Positions 26,837 through 36,509 of a stretch of DNA of 64,000 nt are shown in pieces. Within the stretch, counting starts at the first letter, position 1. Each line of letters begins with the position of its first letter. The stretch spans positions 62,001 to 126,000 of the forward strand of contig JAPOWH010000019.1 in assembly GCA_026707735.1 (NCBI GenBank), in the 5' to 3' direction. This DNA is from Gammaproteobacteria bacterium (GTDB taxonomy: Bacteria > Pseudomonadota > Gammaproteobacteria > Pseudomonadales > Azotimanducaceae). Position numbers and translations under genes: made by a program. The notes beneath the pieces are model-generated. The model was not told where the DNA came from, made no database searches, and saw only the letters and a program-made list of their open reading frames with translations.

Positions 26837-28861
26837 CTACGCACGACGCTGACTTTCACGGATTTCGCTAGCGAAAAACGCTCGATAGCGAGTGTCGGCC
26901 TTAGACATTAACTCCTCATGGCTACCATCGCTCACGATAGTTCTTTCGTCCAGCAAGATAATGCGATCGGCTTGCTGAATTGTCGAAAACCTGTGTGTTA
27001 TGAGAAACACAATGCGATCACGTCCCCACTGCAGGAGGTTTTCCATGATTCGGTGCTCCGTTAATGCATCAAGTGCTGAAGTGGGTTCGTCGAGAATGAG
27101 AATGGGAGTATCCCGCACCAGAGCACGAGCAATGGACAGTCTCTGGCGTTGACCTGTCGAGAGCTTGCTGCCACGCTCGCCTAGTTCGGTTTCATAGCCA
27201 CGCTCCATTTGCTCAATGAATTCGTGTGCGCACGCAATCTTCGCAGCTTCTTCGATTTGATCTTGAGTAACGTTGGCTGCGCCGTAGGCAATGTTCTCTG
27301 CGATGGTCGAGGCAAACAGCGTGTTTTGCTGAAGAGCAATGGCAATGCTGGACCGGACACTTTCTACTTTGAGATCTTTCAAATCGACTCCATCGATTCT
27401 TATTGCCCCTTGGTCTGGGTCGTAAAGGCGCAGCAGTAAAGACATCATCGTAGATTTCCCGGAACCGGTGCCGCCAACGATAGCTGTCAGCGTGCCCGTT
27501 GGAACTTTGAGATCGATGTCTTCCAACACTCGATTTTCTTTGTCGTAACTAAACGATACGTTGTTGAACTCAATGTCGAAAATCGGACGGCCGACGGGTT
27601 TGGCTCCAGGTTTATCCTCGATATCGGGCTTTAGATCCAACAGGAAAAACGCGCGGTCTAGACCAACAATCATGTCCTGCAGCACGCTCCAGACGCGGAT
27701 CAAGTCATTTACGTTCCAAACGTATTCGGACATGCGGCCGTTGGCCGCTTGCCACGCGCCCCAATTCCATCGTGCAAACCCGACGAAGGCTATCACGCCA
27801 AAAAGGAAAGTAGCTTCGTTGCCGATGACCCATCTGGCGGAGAGATACTGCGTCACGACGATCATGGCGCCAAAAATCAATGCCACGACGGTACGCATTA
27901 GCAACAATTCCGCCCGCAGCATGAACGCCGCATTCAGTGCTTCGTACGAGTCTTTGTTGAACCGTCTGTCCATGACACCCAGCACAAGATTGGCTTTGAT
28001 GACGCGAATGGCCTGGAATCCTTCCTGTATGCGAGAGGTCAGAGCACTATTGGTCAATCGGGCCAATCTTGACCTCAGCTGCAGACGCGGCGTGTACCAA
28101 GCGACCAGCCACAGCATTGGAATCAGGCCTATTGCACCCATCAATCCGAGGGTCAGACTGAAGCTGACTATGACGAACAGGCTAAACGTCAAAGTGAATA
28201 TGGCGATCGCGGGCTGCAACACCAGGTAGTCCATCAAGTTCGTGATCATCGCGCTGTCCTGATAGACGCGGTAGATCAAGTCGCCCGTTCTCGCCGTGTC
28301 GTGATAGCGCAAAGATAAGTGCTCTGCGCGCTCAACCATTGTTATGCGCAACGATTGATTTACACGCTGCAAGATCCAAGTTTTGTAGTAGTCCACGATG
28401 GGCCAGAGCAGGAAGACAATTGACCCAGCGAAGACGCACAGCATGAGAAATCTATTGCGAACCACCTTTCGTTGAGCGTCGCTCAATTTGGAAAACTCGA
28501 AAGCTGCAAGTTCCTCTTCCCCGGATTCTTCTGTGCTCCGCTTCAGAGCGAGCTCATCTGGAGGCAAGACGTAGGACTCATCGAGAAACAGGTAGGAAGC
28601 CTGCATTGGCTCGAGCATATCGCCGACAAGCACTTTGTTGCTCCAAACATCGTAGGAAACGAGAATGGCACCCGTCCAAACTAATTCGATCAGCATGCGC
28701 ATGGCTACTAGAAGCACTAGATGCGGCCACTGTGGGAAGAGGTACGGCCAAGTGCGAAGAATAAGGTGACCGAATTGCCGAGCAGACAGTCCTTTCAGTC
28801 TGCCGCCCTCCTCCTTTTGCAGCTTCAGGGCATCGCGCAGCTTGGGAACGTCGTCACTCAT
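26837..28861 (-). CDS. ABC exporter half-transporter (permease fused to ATPase), subunit 1
   Basis: A 674-residue half-transporter with an ATPase domain carrying Walker A GGTGSGKST, signature LSTGQRQR, Walker B ILILDEPTSALD and H-loop ITHRFST. Between the first two membrane helices is an acidic insert of about 70 residues (near 75-145, including EESGEEELAAFEFSKL), which should lie outside the membrane. That loop is longer than in plain MsbA-type proteins. The start ATG at 28861 faces a 228-bp spacer shared with the divergent rsgA gene. It is transcribed before its 663-residue partner. The protein pair is not identical in length or inserts, which fits a heterodimer with specialised halves. Cargo not known. 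Confidence 0.92.
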   Translation of the reverse strand: MSDDVPKLRDALKLQKEEGGRLKGLSARQFGHLILRTWPYLFPQWPHLVLLVAMRMLIELVWTGAILVSYDVWSNKVLVGDMLEPMQASYLFLDESYVLPPDELALKRSTEESGEEELAAFEFSKLSDAQRKVVRNRFLMLCVFAGSIVFLLWPIVDYYKTWILQRVNQSLRITMVERAEHLSLRYHDTARTGDLIYRVYQDSAMITNLMDYLVLQPAIAIFTLTFSLFVIVSFSLTLGLMGAIGLIPMLWLVAWYTPRLQLRSRLARLTNSALTSRIQEGFQAIRVIKANLVLGVMDRRFNKDSYEALNAAFMLRAELLLMRTVVALIFGAMIVVTQYLSARWVIGNEATFLFGVIAFVGFARWNWGAWQAANGRMSEYVWNVNDLIRVWSVLQDMIVGLDRAFFLLDLKPDIEDKPGAKPVGRPIFDIEFNNVSFSYDKENRVLEDIDLKVPTGTLTAIVGGTGSGKSTMMSLLLRLYDPDQGAIRIDGVDLKDLKVESVRSSIAIALQQNTLFASTIAENIAYGAANVTQDQIEEAAKIACAHEFIEQMERGYETELGERGSKLSTGQRQRLSIARALVRDTPILILDEPTSALDALTEHRIMENLLQWGRDRIVFLITHRFSTIQQADRIILLDERTIVSDGSHEELMSKADTRYRAFFASEIRESQRRA

Positions 28862-29089
28862 TGCAGGAAAGTATTAGCCGGCGCGTGAAATCAAGCACGA
28901 ACGTGCCCAATGCGGGATCGGTTTGCACGTTCATGCGCAATTCCACTTCAGAGAGAAATGCTCAGTCCGTTGGGAGCAGGTCTAGTTACTATACCCTAAC
29001 GATGTAGCAGCTACCTGTGTCTTGCCAATCCAGATCCGGTCCATTCTTCATGCGCCAATGCTCTTTCGCCTTGTTGCACCAAATCGTTC

Positions 29090-30043
29090 TTGCGCCTCGT
29101 GAAGTCTATAGGTAATTACGGATGGACTCAGGATCTTGCCCAAGAGATCACCAAAGAAGAACTGGACGCTGGTCATGTGCCAGCGAGGGTAGTCGCTGAA
29201 CACCGACAAGGAATTGTCGTCCATGACGGAAACGAAGAACATTTCCTCCCCAACCTAGGAAGGTGGCTGCACGGAGCGCGTGAAGAGCGCCCCCTTGTCG
29301 GAGACTGGGTTCTACTTACAGAACCGTATCCTCACGTCCAGCGATTGCTCAGCAGAAGGAACGCCTTGCAACGTGGTAGCAAGGACATGTCAAAGGCCCA
29401 AAACATTGCTGCGAATGTCGACATCGTATTTCCCGTGTTTTCCTGCAACGATGACTTTAATGAGTCCAGATTGGAGCGCTACTTGGCCTTAGCTGAGATC
29501 GCGAATGCTGAATCCAAGATCTTGCTGACGAAAACGGATATTTACCCCGAGTACGGTTTGTTCTTGGAACGGGCGAAGAAGGTAGCAGGTGACACGCAGG
29601 TTCTGGCGGTCAATGCCCATGTTCGTAGCCAACTGCGTGACATCGCCGAAAGTCTACCCCCTACTCGAACAGGAATATTCGTCGGCTCGTCGGGCGTCGG
29701 CAAGTCGACTCTTGTAAACACTCTTGCGCAAACACACCTCCAGCTAACAAAAGAAGTGCGGGAGAGCGACTCCAAAGGGCGACATGCCACTGTTTCACGC
29801 TCGCTGTTCCGTTTGCCTTTTGGAGGCTTGGTCGTGGATGTGCCAGGCACTCGCGAACTCGTCCCTGCCATGCGAGTCAATGAACTGCCCCGCACATTTC
29901 CCGAAATTGAAGAGTGGATTCGCCAATGCCAGTTTTCCAACTGCAGCCATGTTTCGGAACCCGGGTGCAAAATCCTTGAAGCCTTCGAGAATGGGGAACT
30001 CGATCAAAGACGATTCCGCAACTATCAAATGCTTGTAATCTAA
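29090..30043 (+). CDS. rsgA: Ribosome small-subunit-dependent GTPase A
   Basis: A 317-residue circularly permuted GTPase that helps mature the 30S ribosomal subunit. An OB-fold N-terminus (PARVVAEHRQGIVV) is followed by the permuted G motifs: TKTD as G4, GSSGVGKST as G1 and DVPGT as G3. The C-terminal zinc site appears as CQFSNCSHVSEPGC. The protein stops soon after this site, so its helical tail is a little short. Start choice is uncertain: TTG at 29090 or GTG at 29099, with no clear ribosome site. G4 reads TKTD rather than NKxD and G3 reads DVPG rather than DTPG, which are tolerated changes in this family. Confidence 0.93.
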   Translation: MRLVKSIGNYGWTQDLAQEITKEELDAGHVPARVVAEHRQGIVVHDGNEEHFLPNLGRWLHGAREERPLVGDWVLLTEPYPHVQRLLSRRNALQRGSKDMSKAQNIAANVDIVFPVFSCNDDFNESRLERYLALAEIANAESKILLTKTDIYPEYGLFLERAKKVAGDTQVLAVNAHVRSQLRDIAESLPPTRTGIFVGSSGVGKSTLVNTLAQTHLQLTKEVRESDSKGRHATVSRSLFRLPFGGLVVDVPGTRELVPAMRVNELPRTFPEIEEWIRQCQFSNCSHVSEPGCKILEAFENGELDQRRFRNYQMLVI

Positions 30044-30128
30044 TCAAGCCGTACAGACACGCAGGTGTTAAGCAAATCTACACCTCAAATTAAAATCGCC
30101 ACACCAACGCTCAAACCACTTCAAGACC

Positions 30129-30890
30129 ATGCTGACGTCGGCACAAGTTGACTTCTTTCAAAGAACCGGGTTCCTGAAATTGCCGGAGTTCTTTGAGCCT
30201 GCCACGGGAAGGGAATTGACGGAAATGGCGTGGATGGAACTGGCCAAGTACGGTGTGTTGAAGGACTCGCGGGACACTTGGCCGTCTGGCCCAGCAATTC
30301 GCGGCCCGCAGCTCAAGACTGTGCGCAGTTTTGCGACTCCGCTGGATGTTCTCACTGGAGAAAAGCTGCGATCCTGCGTTGCAGAGCTGACTGAACATCC
30401 GCTGACTCGCATTGACGACAACACGCTCTTGCTGTCTTTCCCGGCAGACGACGCAGACTCCAAGCCATGGAATGTGCCCGCCTCGGGGTGGCACCAGGAT
30501 TTCAATATTCGGGAGGGTATCGGAAGTCCGTTCATCATCGTCTTCTTCATTCTCAGCAACGTAGAGCACCGAGGAGGCGGCACTGCGTTTCTATCTGGAT
30601 TCCATCGACTCGAGGACGGACAAACCCAGCACCACGCATCGCAGATCTACAAGAGCTTGAGATCGAAGTCCGACTTCTTCAATCGGTTGTTCGACATGAA
30701 ATCCGAATCGCCGAATTGGGAGATTGGCGCCAAGACGAGCATTTGTGATGTTGAAGTAGAACTTTTGGAAATGACTGGAGATGCGGGAGACATCTACATT
30801 GTGGACTCACTGCTATTCCACACGATCACGCCCAACCACTCACCTGGCCCGAGATTCATGGCGAAGGCGTACTACAAGAAGATTGCCTGA
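30129..30890 (+). CDS. Phytanoyl-CoA dioxygenase (PhyH) family protein
   Basis: A 253-residue Fe(II)/2-oxoglutarate oxygenase. The iron triad is visible as the His and Asp of WHQDFN and the distal His of LLFHTITPN, and the Arg of GPRFMAK probably holds 2-oxoglutarate. The N-terminus FFQRTGFLKLPEFF is typical of PhyH proteins. The family hydroxylates diverse small molecules, so the phytanoyl-CoA name is not a substrate claim. It follows rsgA by 85 bp on the same strand and converges with the carboxyltransferase gene 22 bp away. Confidence 0.85.
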   Translation: MLTSAQVDFFQRTGFLKLPEFFEPATGRELTEMAWMELAKYGVLKDSRDTWPSGPAIRGPQLKTVRSFATPLDVLTGEKLRSCVAELTEHPLTRIDDNTLLLSFPADDADSKPWNVPASGWHQDFNIREGIGSPFIIVFFILSNVEHRGGGTAFLSGFHRLEDGQTQHHASQIYKSLRSKSDFFNRLFDMKSESPNWEIGAKTSICDVEVELLEMTGDAGDIYIVDSLLFHTITPNHSPGPRFMAKAYYKKIA

Positions 30891-30912
30891 GTCCCCATTG
30901 GCGTTTGACACG

Positions 30913-32469
30913 CTACAAGCGGTAGGGTCGCGGCGGCAATCCAAGTTGAGTTAGCAGAACCCGTTGCGCATCCCGCACGAATTCACAAGCATAGCGCCTT
31001 GTTTCACGAGGATCGATAATGTCTTGCCCCGTAGCTTCGGCAGTTCGAAACGGCGATGCAACAGCATTGAGGCGAGCTTCGATTTCCTCGAGTTTAGCTT
31101 CCGGATCAGGCGCTGACTCGATCTCTCGACGATACGCGGCAGACGCGCCTCCGCTAATGTGCATGGAGCCCCAAGATGCCGATGGCCACGCATAGCGCCG
31201 GAACATTCCCGTCGGCCTGTGATGGCACTGACCGGCCACTCCGTAAACGCGACCCGTGACGATCGTCAGCCACGGCATGCGGCTCCGGCAGGTCGCAGCT
31301 ACCAATGCTGCGCCGGCTCGCTCAATCCCCGCTTTTTCGGATTCCAGACCAACCATGAAGCCCGGTTCGTCGGCAAAACTGACAATCGGGAGATGGAAAA
31401 GATCGCACAATTCGAGCAAACGCATCACCTTGTTCCCTGCAGCAACGTCCGTAGCGCCTCCACTGAACTTGGGATTGTTCGCCATTACGCCTACCGCATA
31501 ACCGTCCAATCGCCCTAATCCTACGACTCGTGCGCGACCATACCTAGGTGAAATCTCAAAGAACGAACCCGTGTCAAGCACCGCATTGACCAGGGCGTGG
31601 GTGCTGTAAACCTGGCGCCGGTCGCGTGGAATGAGCTCTAGCAGTTTCTCTTCAGTCCGACCCGCGGGGTCGTCGCAAGGTGCTCTTGGTGCCATTTCAT
31701 GCACGTTCGAAGGCAAGTAGCTGAGAAACCGACGTATTTGCTCGAAAGCGTCTTCTTCCGATTGTGCGAGATTGTCCACTGACCCACTGACTCGAGTATG
31801 AATGTGCGGACCTCCGAGGTCTTCCTTGGTTATGTCGTAGCCTAACGCGGCTTTGACTACAGGGGGACCGCCGGGGAACAACTGCGATGTGTCCTTGACC
31901 ATTACATTGAAGTGCGCCATACATGCGTTCACTGCAGGCAGACCCGCTACCGATCCCATCACCGCAGAAACTACAGGGACGAGCGAAAGCAGCTCTACGT
32001 CGATCGTTGAGCCATGGTTGCCATCAGGCAAGTATGTGCGACCCATCTCCTGAAAGCTACGCACGCTGCCGCCCGCAGCGTCTAGCAATCGCACAAAGGG
32101 CAGCATCCACTGACGTGCACGCTCATTGGCGGGGAGTTCGCCACCCATACCTCCAGATCCGCCTCCTGAACCTCCACGCACAGTGAAATCGCCTGCCGTA
32201 ACGACGACTTTGCGGCCATCGATCAATGCCATCCCTTCGACTGAACCTCGCGGCATGAAAGATACAAGCTCGTTGTCGTCTCCATAGCGAGCTGCCCCAG
32301 CCAGCGAGTGAAACTCCTCAAACCCTCCATCGTCCACGAATGACTCAATGCGCTCCCTGACTGTCAGTTTTCCGCGTCGGCGCTGGCGCTCAATTCCTTC
32401 CGGTCCGCCCATCTGCTTGCGAAGTTCACGACGATGTGCTATTTCCCTAACTTCCTTTTCCCAGCTCAT
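30913..32469 (-). CDS. Acyl-CoA carboxylase, carboxyltransferase (beta) subunit
   Basis: A 518-residue crotonase-fold carboxyltransferase of the propionyl-/methylcrotonyl-CoA carboxylase group. Both halves are present: the N-terminal part with RGKLTVRERIESFVDDGGFEE and GGSGGGSGGMGGELPAN, and the C-terminal part with GFMVGLESEKAGIERAGAAL and the ASWGSMHISGGASAAYRREI segment. It moves carboxyl from carboxybiotin to an acyl-CoA. The partner biotin carboxylase/biotin carrier subunit is not next to it. The substrate (propionyl, methylcrotonyl, geranyl or another acyl-CoA) is not readable from the sequence alone. It may work with the SDR and enoyl-CoA hydratase in acyl-CoA breakdown. Confidence 0.88.
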   Translation of the reverse strand: MSWEKEVREIAHRRELRKQMGGPEGIERQRRRGKLTVRERIESFVDDGGFEEFHSLAGAARYGDDNELVSFMPRGSVEGMALIDGRKVVVTAGDFTVRGGSGGGSGGMGGELPANERARQWMLPFVRLLDAAGGSVRSFQEMGRTYLPDGNHGSTIDVELLSLVPVVSAVMGSVAGLPAVNACMAHFNVMVKDTSQLFPGGPPVVKAALGYDITKEDLGGPHIHTRVSGSVDNLAQSEEDAFEQIRRFLSYLPSNVHEMAPRAPCDDPAGRTEEKLLELIPRDRRQVYSTHALVNAVLDTGSFFEISPRYGRARVVGLGRLDGYAVGVMANNPKFSGGATDVAAGNKVMRLLELCDLFHLPIVSFADEPGFMVGLESEKAGIERAGAALVAATCRSRMPWLTIVTGRVYGVAGQCHHRPTGMFRRYAWPSASWGSMHISGGASAAYRREIESAPDPEAKLEEIEARLNAVASPFRTAEATGQDIIDPRETRRYACEFVRDAQRVLLTQLGLPPRPYRL

Positions 32470-32631
32470 CGAAACCCTCTTTGTCTACGCAGTCAATCTG
32501 TCAGTTGGTTTTCTAACCAACCGTATGCTAAGGTGAACTATGGTAGTCCAGCACCTTCACCCCTACGTACAGGAACCTAAACACGGCAATGTGCTCTAAC
32601 CTTCGCTTGAAACTAGACCAATGCAAATGAA

Positions 32632-33057
32632 ATGAACACATTGACTCTGGGCAATGTCGTGGTGCCGGCCAGTTCACTCAACTGGAAATTCCACCTTTCT
32701 TCTGGTCCAGGTGGCCAGAACGCGGCGAAGGTCTCGACGGCTGCAGAACTGCGATTCAGCCTTGAAGAGGCCCAACTCGAAGCGAACATCGCCTCCCGCC
32801 TGAGAGAAATAGCGGGAAATCGAATCAACTCGCAGGACGAGCTCGTGATCAACGCTCGCGCACATCGGACGCAGGAAAGGAATCGGCGCGACGCGATGCA
32901 ACGACTGACCAAGTTGCTCGAGCAAGCCCAACTCCAACCTAAAGTCCGCAAACCCACACGTCCAACACGTGCATCGAAAAGAGCCCGTCTAGACCTCAAA
33001 CGGCGCATATCAGAGAAGAAACGCAACAGACGCTACGCTACGTCCGACGCCGACTAG
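32632..33057 (+). CDS. arfB: Alternative ribosome-rescue factor ArfB (YaeJ/ICT1 type)
   Basis: A 141-residue peptidyl-tRNA hydrolase with the release-factor motif GPGGQNAAKVST near residues 27-38; its GGQ triggers hydrolysis of peptidyl-tRNA on stalled ribosomes. The C-terminal tail is strongly basic (RASKRARLDLKRRISEKKRNRR), as needed to enter the empty mRNA channel. Length fits the family. The ATG at 32632 follows an AATGAA context; no strong ribosome site is seen. The next gene, an esterase, begins 83 bp downstream on the same strand. Confidence 0.93.
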   Translation: MNTLTLGNVVVPASSLNWKFHLSSGPGGQNAAKVSTAAELRFSLEEAQLEANIASRLREIAGNRINSQDELVINARAHRTQERNRRDAMQRLTKLLEQAQLQPKVRKPTRPTRASKRARLDLKRRISEKKRNRRYATSDAD

Positions 33058-33140
33058 GCATTCCTTAGGATCGTCTCCTGCTATTGGATAATGGGCTAAA
33101 TCTCGCCGTCGAGCAGCGACGTCCCTTTTACGGAGGAACC

Positions 33141-34340
33141 ATGATTCAAGGCATGTCCGAGGACCGGTTGCAGCGCATCGGGAAGCATCTGGATCAATAC
33201 GTGGAGCAGGGACGCATTCCTTGTGCCGTGTGCCTAGTGAACCGTCGTGGACAGGAAGCTTACTTCCATTCCACAGGGCACAGCGATGTGGAGAACAAGA
33301 GAGAAGTGCAAAGAGACACGATCTTTCGGATCTACTCGATGACCAAGCCCATTACGAGTGTCGCATTGATGATCCTGTATGAACAGGGCAAATTTCAACT
33401 TGACGACCCCGTAGCTAAATTCGTGCCCAGCTGGAAGAATCTGGAAGTCTACGAGTCCGGGACAGGTGCAGACATCGTCACGCAACCCGTAAAGAATGCA
33501 ATGACAATCAAGCACTTGCTGACGCACACCGCCGGATTGACGTATGGTTTCATGAATAGCCATCCGGTTGATGCTCTATACCGTGAGCTCAACGTCGAAG
33601 GAAGCGGCAGCCAGAGCACACTTGACGACATGATGGAAAGACTGTCGAAAGTTCCTTTGCTATACGACCCTGGTTCGTTGTGGAGCTACAGTTTTGCTAC
33701 TGACGTTTGCGGATACTTGGTTCAGCTATTCGGCCAACGCGACCTGGATGAATATATCGCAGAGGAAATCTGCTCGCCATTGGGAATGGCGGACACTGGG
33801 TTTCATGTAGCCGAATCTGCTGCACACCGCCTAGCGGCGTGTTATCAACACTCGAGCGAAGGCTTCGCGCTTCAGGATGCGGCCAAAGGTTCGCGCTACC
33901 TCCGCAGGCCAACCTTTTTCTCGGGTGGGGGAGGCATGGTCTCCACGATAGACGACTACCAGCGATTCGTGCAAATGCTGCTCAACACGGGCAGCTTCAA
34001 TGGCGTGCGAATTCTTGGCCGCAAAACGGTGGAATACATGGCTTCCAACCACTTGCCTGGCAACGTGGATTTGGCAGCTATGGGTCAACCAGTGTTTTCC
34101 GAGACGAGCTTTTCGGGTGTCGGATTCGGATTGGGGTTTTCCGTTGTCGTGGACCCGCCATCGGCTTCGGTGTTGGATTCCGTTGGCGAGTTCGCGTGGG
34201 GAGGAGCTGCCAGCACCTACTTCTGGATCGATCCCGTCGAGGAGCTTACGGTTGTTTTCATGACTCAACTTCTGCCTTCGTCAACTTGGCCGATCAGGCG
34301 GGAACTGAAGACTCTTGTGTACCAGTCGCTAACCGACTAG
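33141..34340 (+). CDS. Serine hydrolase of the beta-lactamase/EstB (family VIII esterase) type
   Basis: A 399-residue protein from the ATG at 33141, which has a strong GGAGGAACC ribosome site; the frame is open to 33084. The nucleophile motif is SMTK (SxxK), with the Tyr in SYSFATDVCG as the likely general base, where true class C lactamases have YxN. Near the C-terminus WGGAASTYFWIDP stands where lactamases have KTG. This set matches EstB-like esterases better than beta-lactamases, so ester hydrolysis is more likely than antibiotic resistance. No signal peptide is seen, suggesting a cytoplasmic enzyme. Confidence 0.85.
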   Translation: MIQGMSEDRLQRIGKHLDQYVEQGRIPCAVCLVNRRGQEAYFHSTGHSDVENKREVQRDTIFRIYSMTKPITSVALMILYEQGKFQLDDPVAKFVPSWKNLEVYESGTGADIVTQPVKNAMTIKHLLTHTAGLTYGFMNSHPVDALYRELNVEGSGSQSTLDDMMERLSKVPLLYDPGSLWSYSFATDVCGYLVQLFGQRDLDEYIAEEICSPLGMADTGFHVAESAAHRLAACYQHSSEGFALQDAAKGSRYLRRPTFFSGGGGMVSTIDDYQRFVQMLLNTGSFNGVRILGRKTVEYMASNHLPGNVDLAAMGQPVFSETSFSGVGFGLGFSVVVDPPSASVLDSVGEFAWGGAASTYFWIDPVEELTVVFMTQLLPSSTWPIRRELKTLVYQSLTD

Positions 34341-34468
34341 CCGCTGGGAAATGCATTCATCGTGGTCTCTTTCCAAAGCGCGGCTTTAGCTCTTGAGCCA
34401 CGGGGCACGGCGATCTGCTAGATGGTGTGATCGACATTCAACTAATGAAATGCGGCCAATGTCAGGTG

Positions 34469-36166
34469 CTAGTCGACACTGTGTCCGTCGGTCGTTGACT
34501 CGCCATCTGTTCCTTGTGCTGTGTCTCCACCAAATCGGTCGGCTAAATGGACCTCAAGTTCATCCATGGTGATCTCTCGATCAAAGATCTCGCCATCGGG
34601 GCCGACTAGAAATTCCGTGGGTACCCACTGGATTCCGTAATCCACGCACGTGTCCGCATAAAACCCGTGCAGATCTCCCACATTTACCCATGGGAGCTCT
34701 TGCCTTTCCGATTCACCCTTCCATTCGTCAAAGGTGTCGTCTATTGAAACGAACACGATCTCGAATCCGTCGTCCTTGTAAGTTGAATGCAGTTCTTTTA
34801 ACTTGGGAATGGTTGCGATGCATGGTCCGCACCACGAAGCCCAGAAATCTACGAGAACAACCTTGTTCTCATCAAGCACGTCGTACAGCTCGATCTCCTG
34901 ACCTTCCAAGTTCGCAAGGGCGAATTCAGGGACAAAACTTCCTGGAACTATGATCTCTGCGTTGCGAGCCAACTGAATCTGCTTCACTAGAGTCGAGCGC
35001 CGCGGCAAGACCCGTCGTACAACCAAATCCTCGTCAAGTGCGTTGGCAAGCCTGTCCCACGCTTCAAGATCACGGCTCTCTGGCGTTCCAATTTCCATAG
35101 CGAGCAACGCAGCCATAGGTTCATCCAGACGTTGAACGATTGCCGACAATGTAGCGTTCCTGACCGCTTCCATTTCCCTATAAACGCCATAGGGATCCGG
35201 TTCCTCAACTTCCGCATCGTCAGCCGATTCTGAGGGTGCCTTCATCAACGACTTGCTGATCGCACTGGCATATTCGTCCAGTCTCTCCGTGTAGTCTGAG
35301 GAATTCTGCCAACTCTCCACGACCTTAGCATGCATGCTCCCTGCTTTCTCGGAATTTGCCAGCAATTCCGATTTGAAGTTCGGATTGAACGAGCTTGACG
35401 ACGGGCTAGGCGAGATTTCGATCCGCGCTCCAGGCTCCACAACGAAATAGGCCATTCCCCTATATTCAAGGTCGGGTCTTCGCACGTCGACTACAAACAG
35501 TAGCGGCTCAGTTGCAGTACCCTCGAACAGGAACTTGCCTTCGTCAAGTAGTACATTTGTGGATGTGAAGTCAACGCTTCCTTTTCGTGGTCCGCTTGAC
35601 TGGAGTTCGATTTTGGCGATAGCTACCGACAAGTCCTTGTCGCTGATGGAGCCAAGATCTCCCCATACAGTGAATTTCGCATCGGATTCCTCGACCAATC
35701 TTGATTGTCCAACCGGTAGCAACACGTCTTCGCGACGCGGCGAAGCATAGTCCAAGACAGCGAATGAAAGATATTCTCCTGGAAATGCAACGACGCTCAG
35801 AGCCAAGGGTTCATTGGCAACTCCTTCAACGGCAATTGCTAGCTCGGTTCGCGCATCGATCTCTCCTTCGAGCACGACGGTTCCTTCCGAAAAGGAACCG
35901 GACGCAAGCTCGATACTTACTTTTGTGCCGTCGAAATTGGAGACGGACTGAGATACTGTGACCGAAGGTGTTCGGTGGCTCCCGGCGCTCTTCTCGTCCA
36001 AAGTAGGATCTGCTGGAGGTCCATCGGCTACCTTCAAGTCCAAACCGATGTGAATCAATTCGCCTGATAGCGTGAAAGTTTGGGAATCGTCAGCGTTGCT
36101 CGACAGGACGAGCGCGGCACTAAGGAATAAAGCAACACTGCTTATCGGTATCTGTTGTCGTCTCAT
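34469..36166 (-). CDS. TlpA-like thioredoxin-domain protein with large N-terminal beta region
   Basis: A protein of about 565 residues, using the ATG at 36166 that directly precedes a signal peptide (RRQQIPISSVALFLSAALVL); the frame stays open to 36295. The C-terminal 150 residues form a TlpA/ResA thioredoxin fold with the redox motif WCGPC in VDFWASWCGPC and a cis-Pro region at VPTEF. The N-terminal region contains two stretches resembling DUF4369 domains (EGEIDARTELAIAV and LFEGTATEPLLFVV, each leading to a pG-type strand). Such architecture is well known in Bacteroidetes and less so in proteobacteria. It probably handles thiol-disulfide exchange in the periplasm. The gene is divergent from glnII. 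Confidence 0.82.
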   Translation of the reverse strand: MRRQQIPISSVALFLSAALVLSSNADDSQTFTLSGELIHIGLDLKVADGPPADPTLDEKSAGSHRTPSVTVSQSVSNFDGTKVSIELASGSFSEGTVVLEGEIDARTELAIAVEGVANEPLALSVVAFPGEYLSFAVLDYASPRREDVLLPVGQSRLVEESDAKFTVWGDLGSISDKDLSVAIAKIELQSSGPRKGSVDFTSTNVLLDEGKFLFEGTATEPLLFVVDVRRPDLEYRGMAYFVVEPGARIEISPSPSSSSFNPNFKSELLANSEKAGSMHAKVVESWQNSSDYTERLDEYASAISKSLMKAPSESADDAEVEEPDPYGVYREMEAVRNATLSAIVQRLDEPMAALLAMEIGTPESRDLEAWDRLANALDEDLVVRRVLPRRSTLVKQIQLARNAEIIVPGSFVPEFALANLEGQEIELYDVLDENKVVLVDFWASWCGPCIATIPKLKELHSTYKDDGFEIVFVSIDDTFDEWKGESERQELPWVNVGDLHGFYADTCVDYGIQWVPTEFLVGPDGEIFDREITMDELEVHLADRFGGDTAQGTDGESTTDGHSVD

Positions 36167-36509
36167 TTTGTTGCGAATTGGCCCAATTTGAGAGTTGAAA
36201 CGGATTGATTGCGTTGAAGTGGCGAACCCTGCGGCGCGCTTTGCTCGGGGGGAGTCATTGCTCAATTGCAATCCGTCGAAGACATGGTACTGCACATCGA
36301 AGTGGAGTGAATTCTTTTAGACGCGCACACCCAAGTTTTGCAATGTCACTTTAGAGGGCTTGAACCAACCGTCTTCGGTCTAATTCTGTATCATACGCAC
36401 CGGCGAATGCCTTGCGCGTACTTCGCCAACATTTCTATTCCCTAACAAGCGCTGAGCTTGGGATTCAAGTCCGTTACGCCTTAGGCAATACACAGGAGAA
36501 TGCTTGAAT

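Noticed and set aside
33141..34340. Antibiotic-resistance beta-lactamase
   Set aside because: The YxN and KTG motifs are replaced by YSF and a Trp-Gly-Gly segment as in EstB esterases, and there is no signal peptide.
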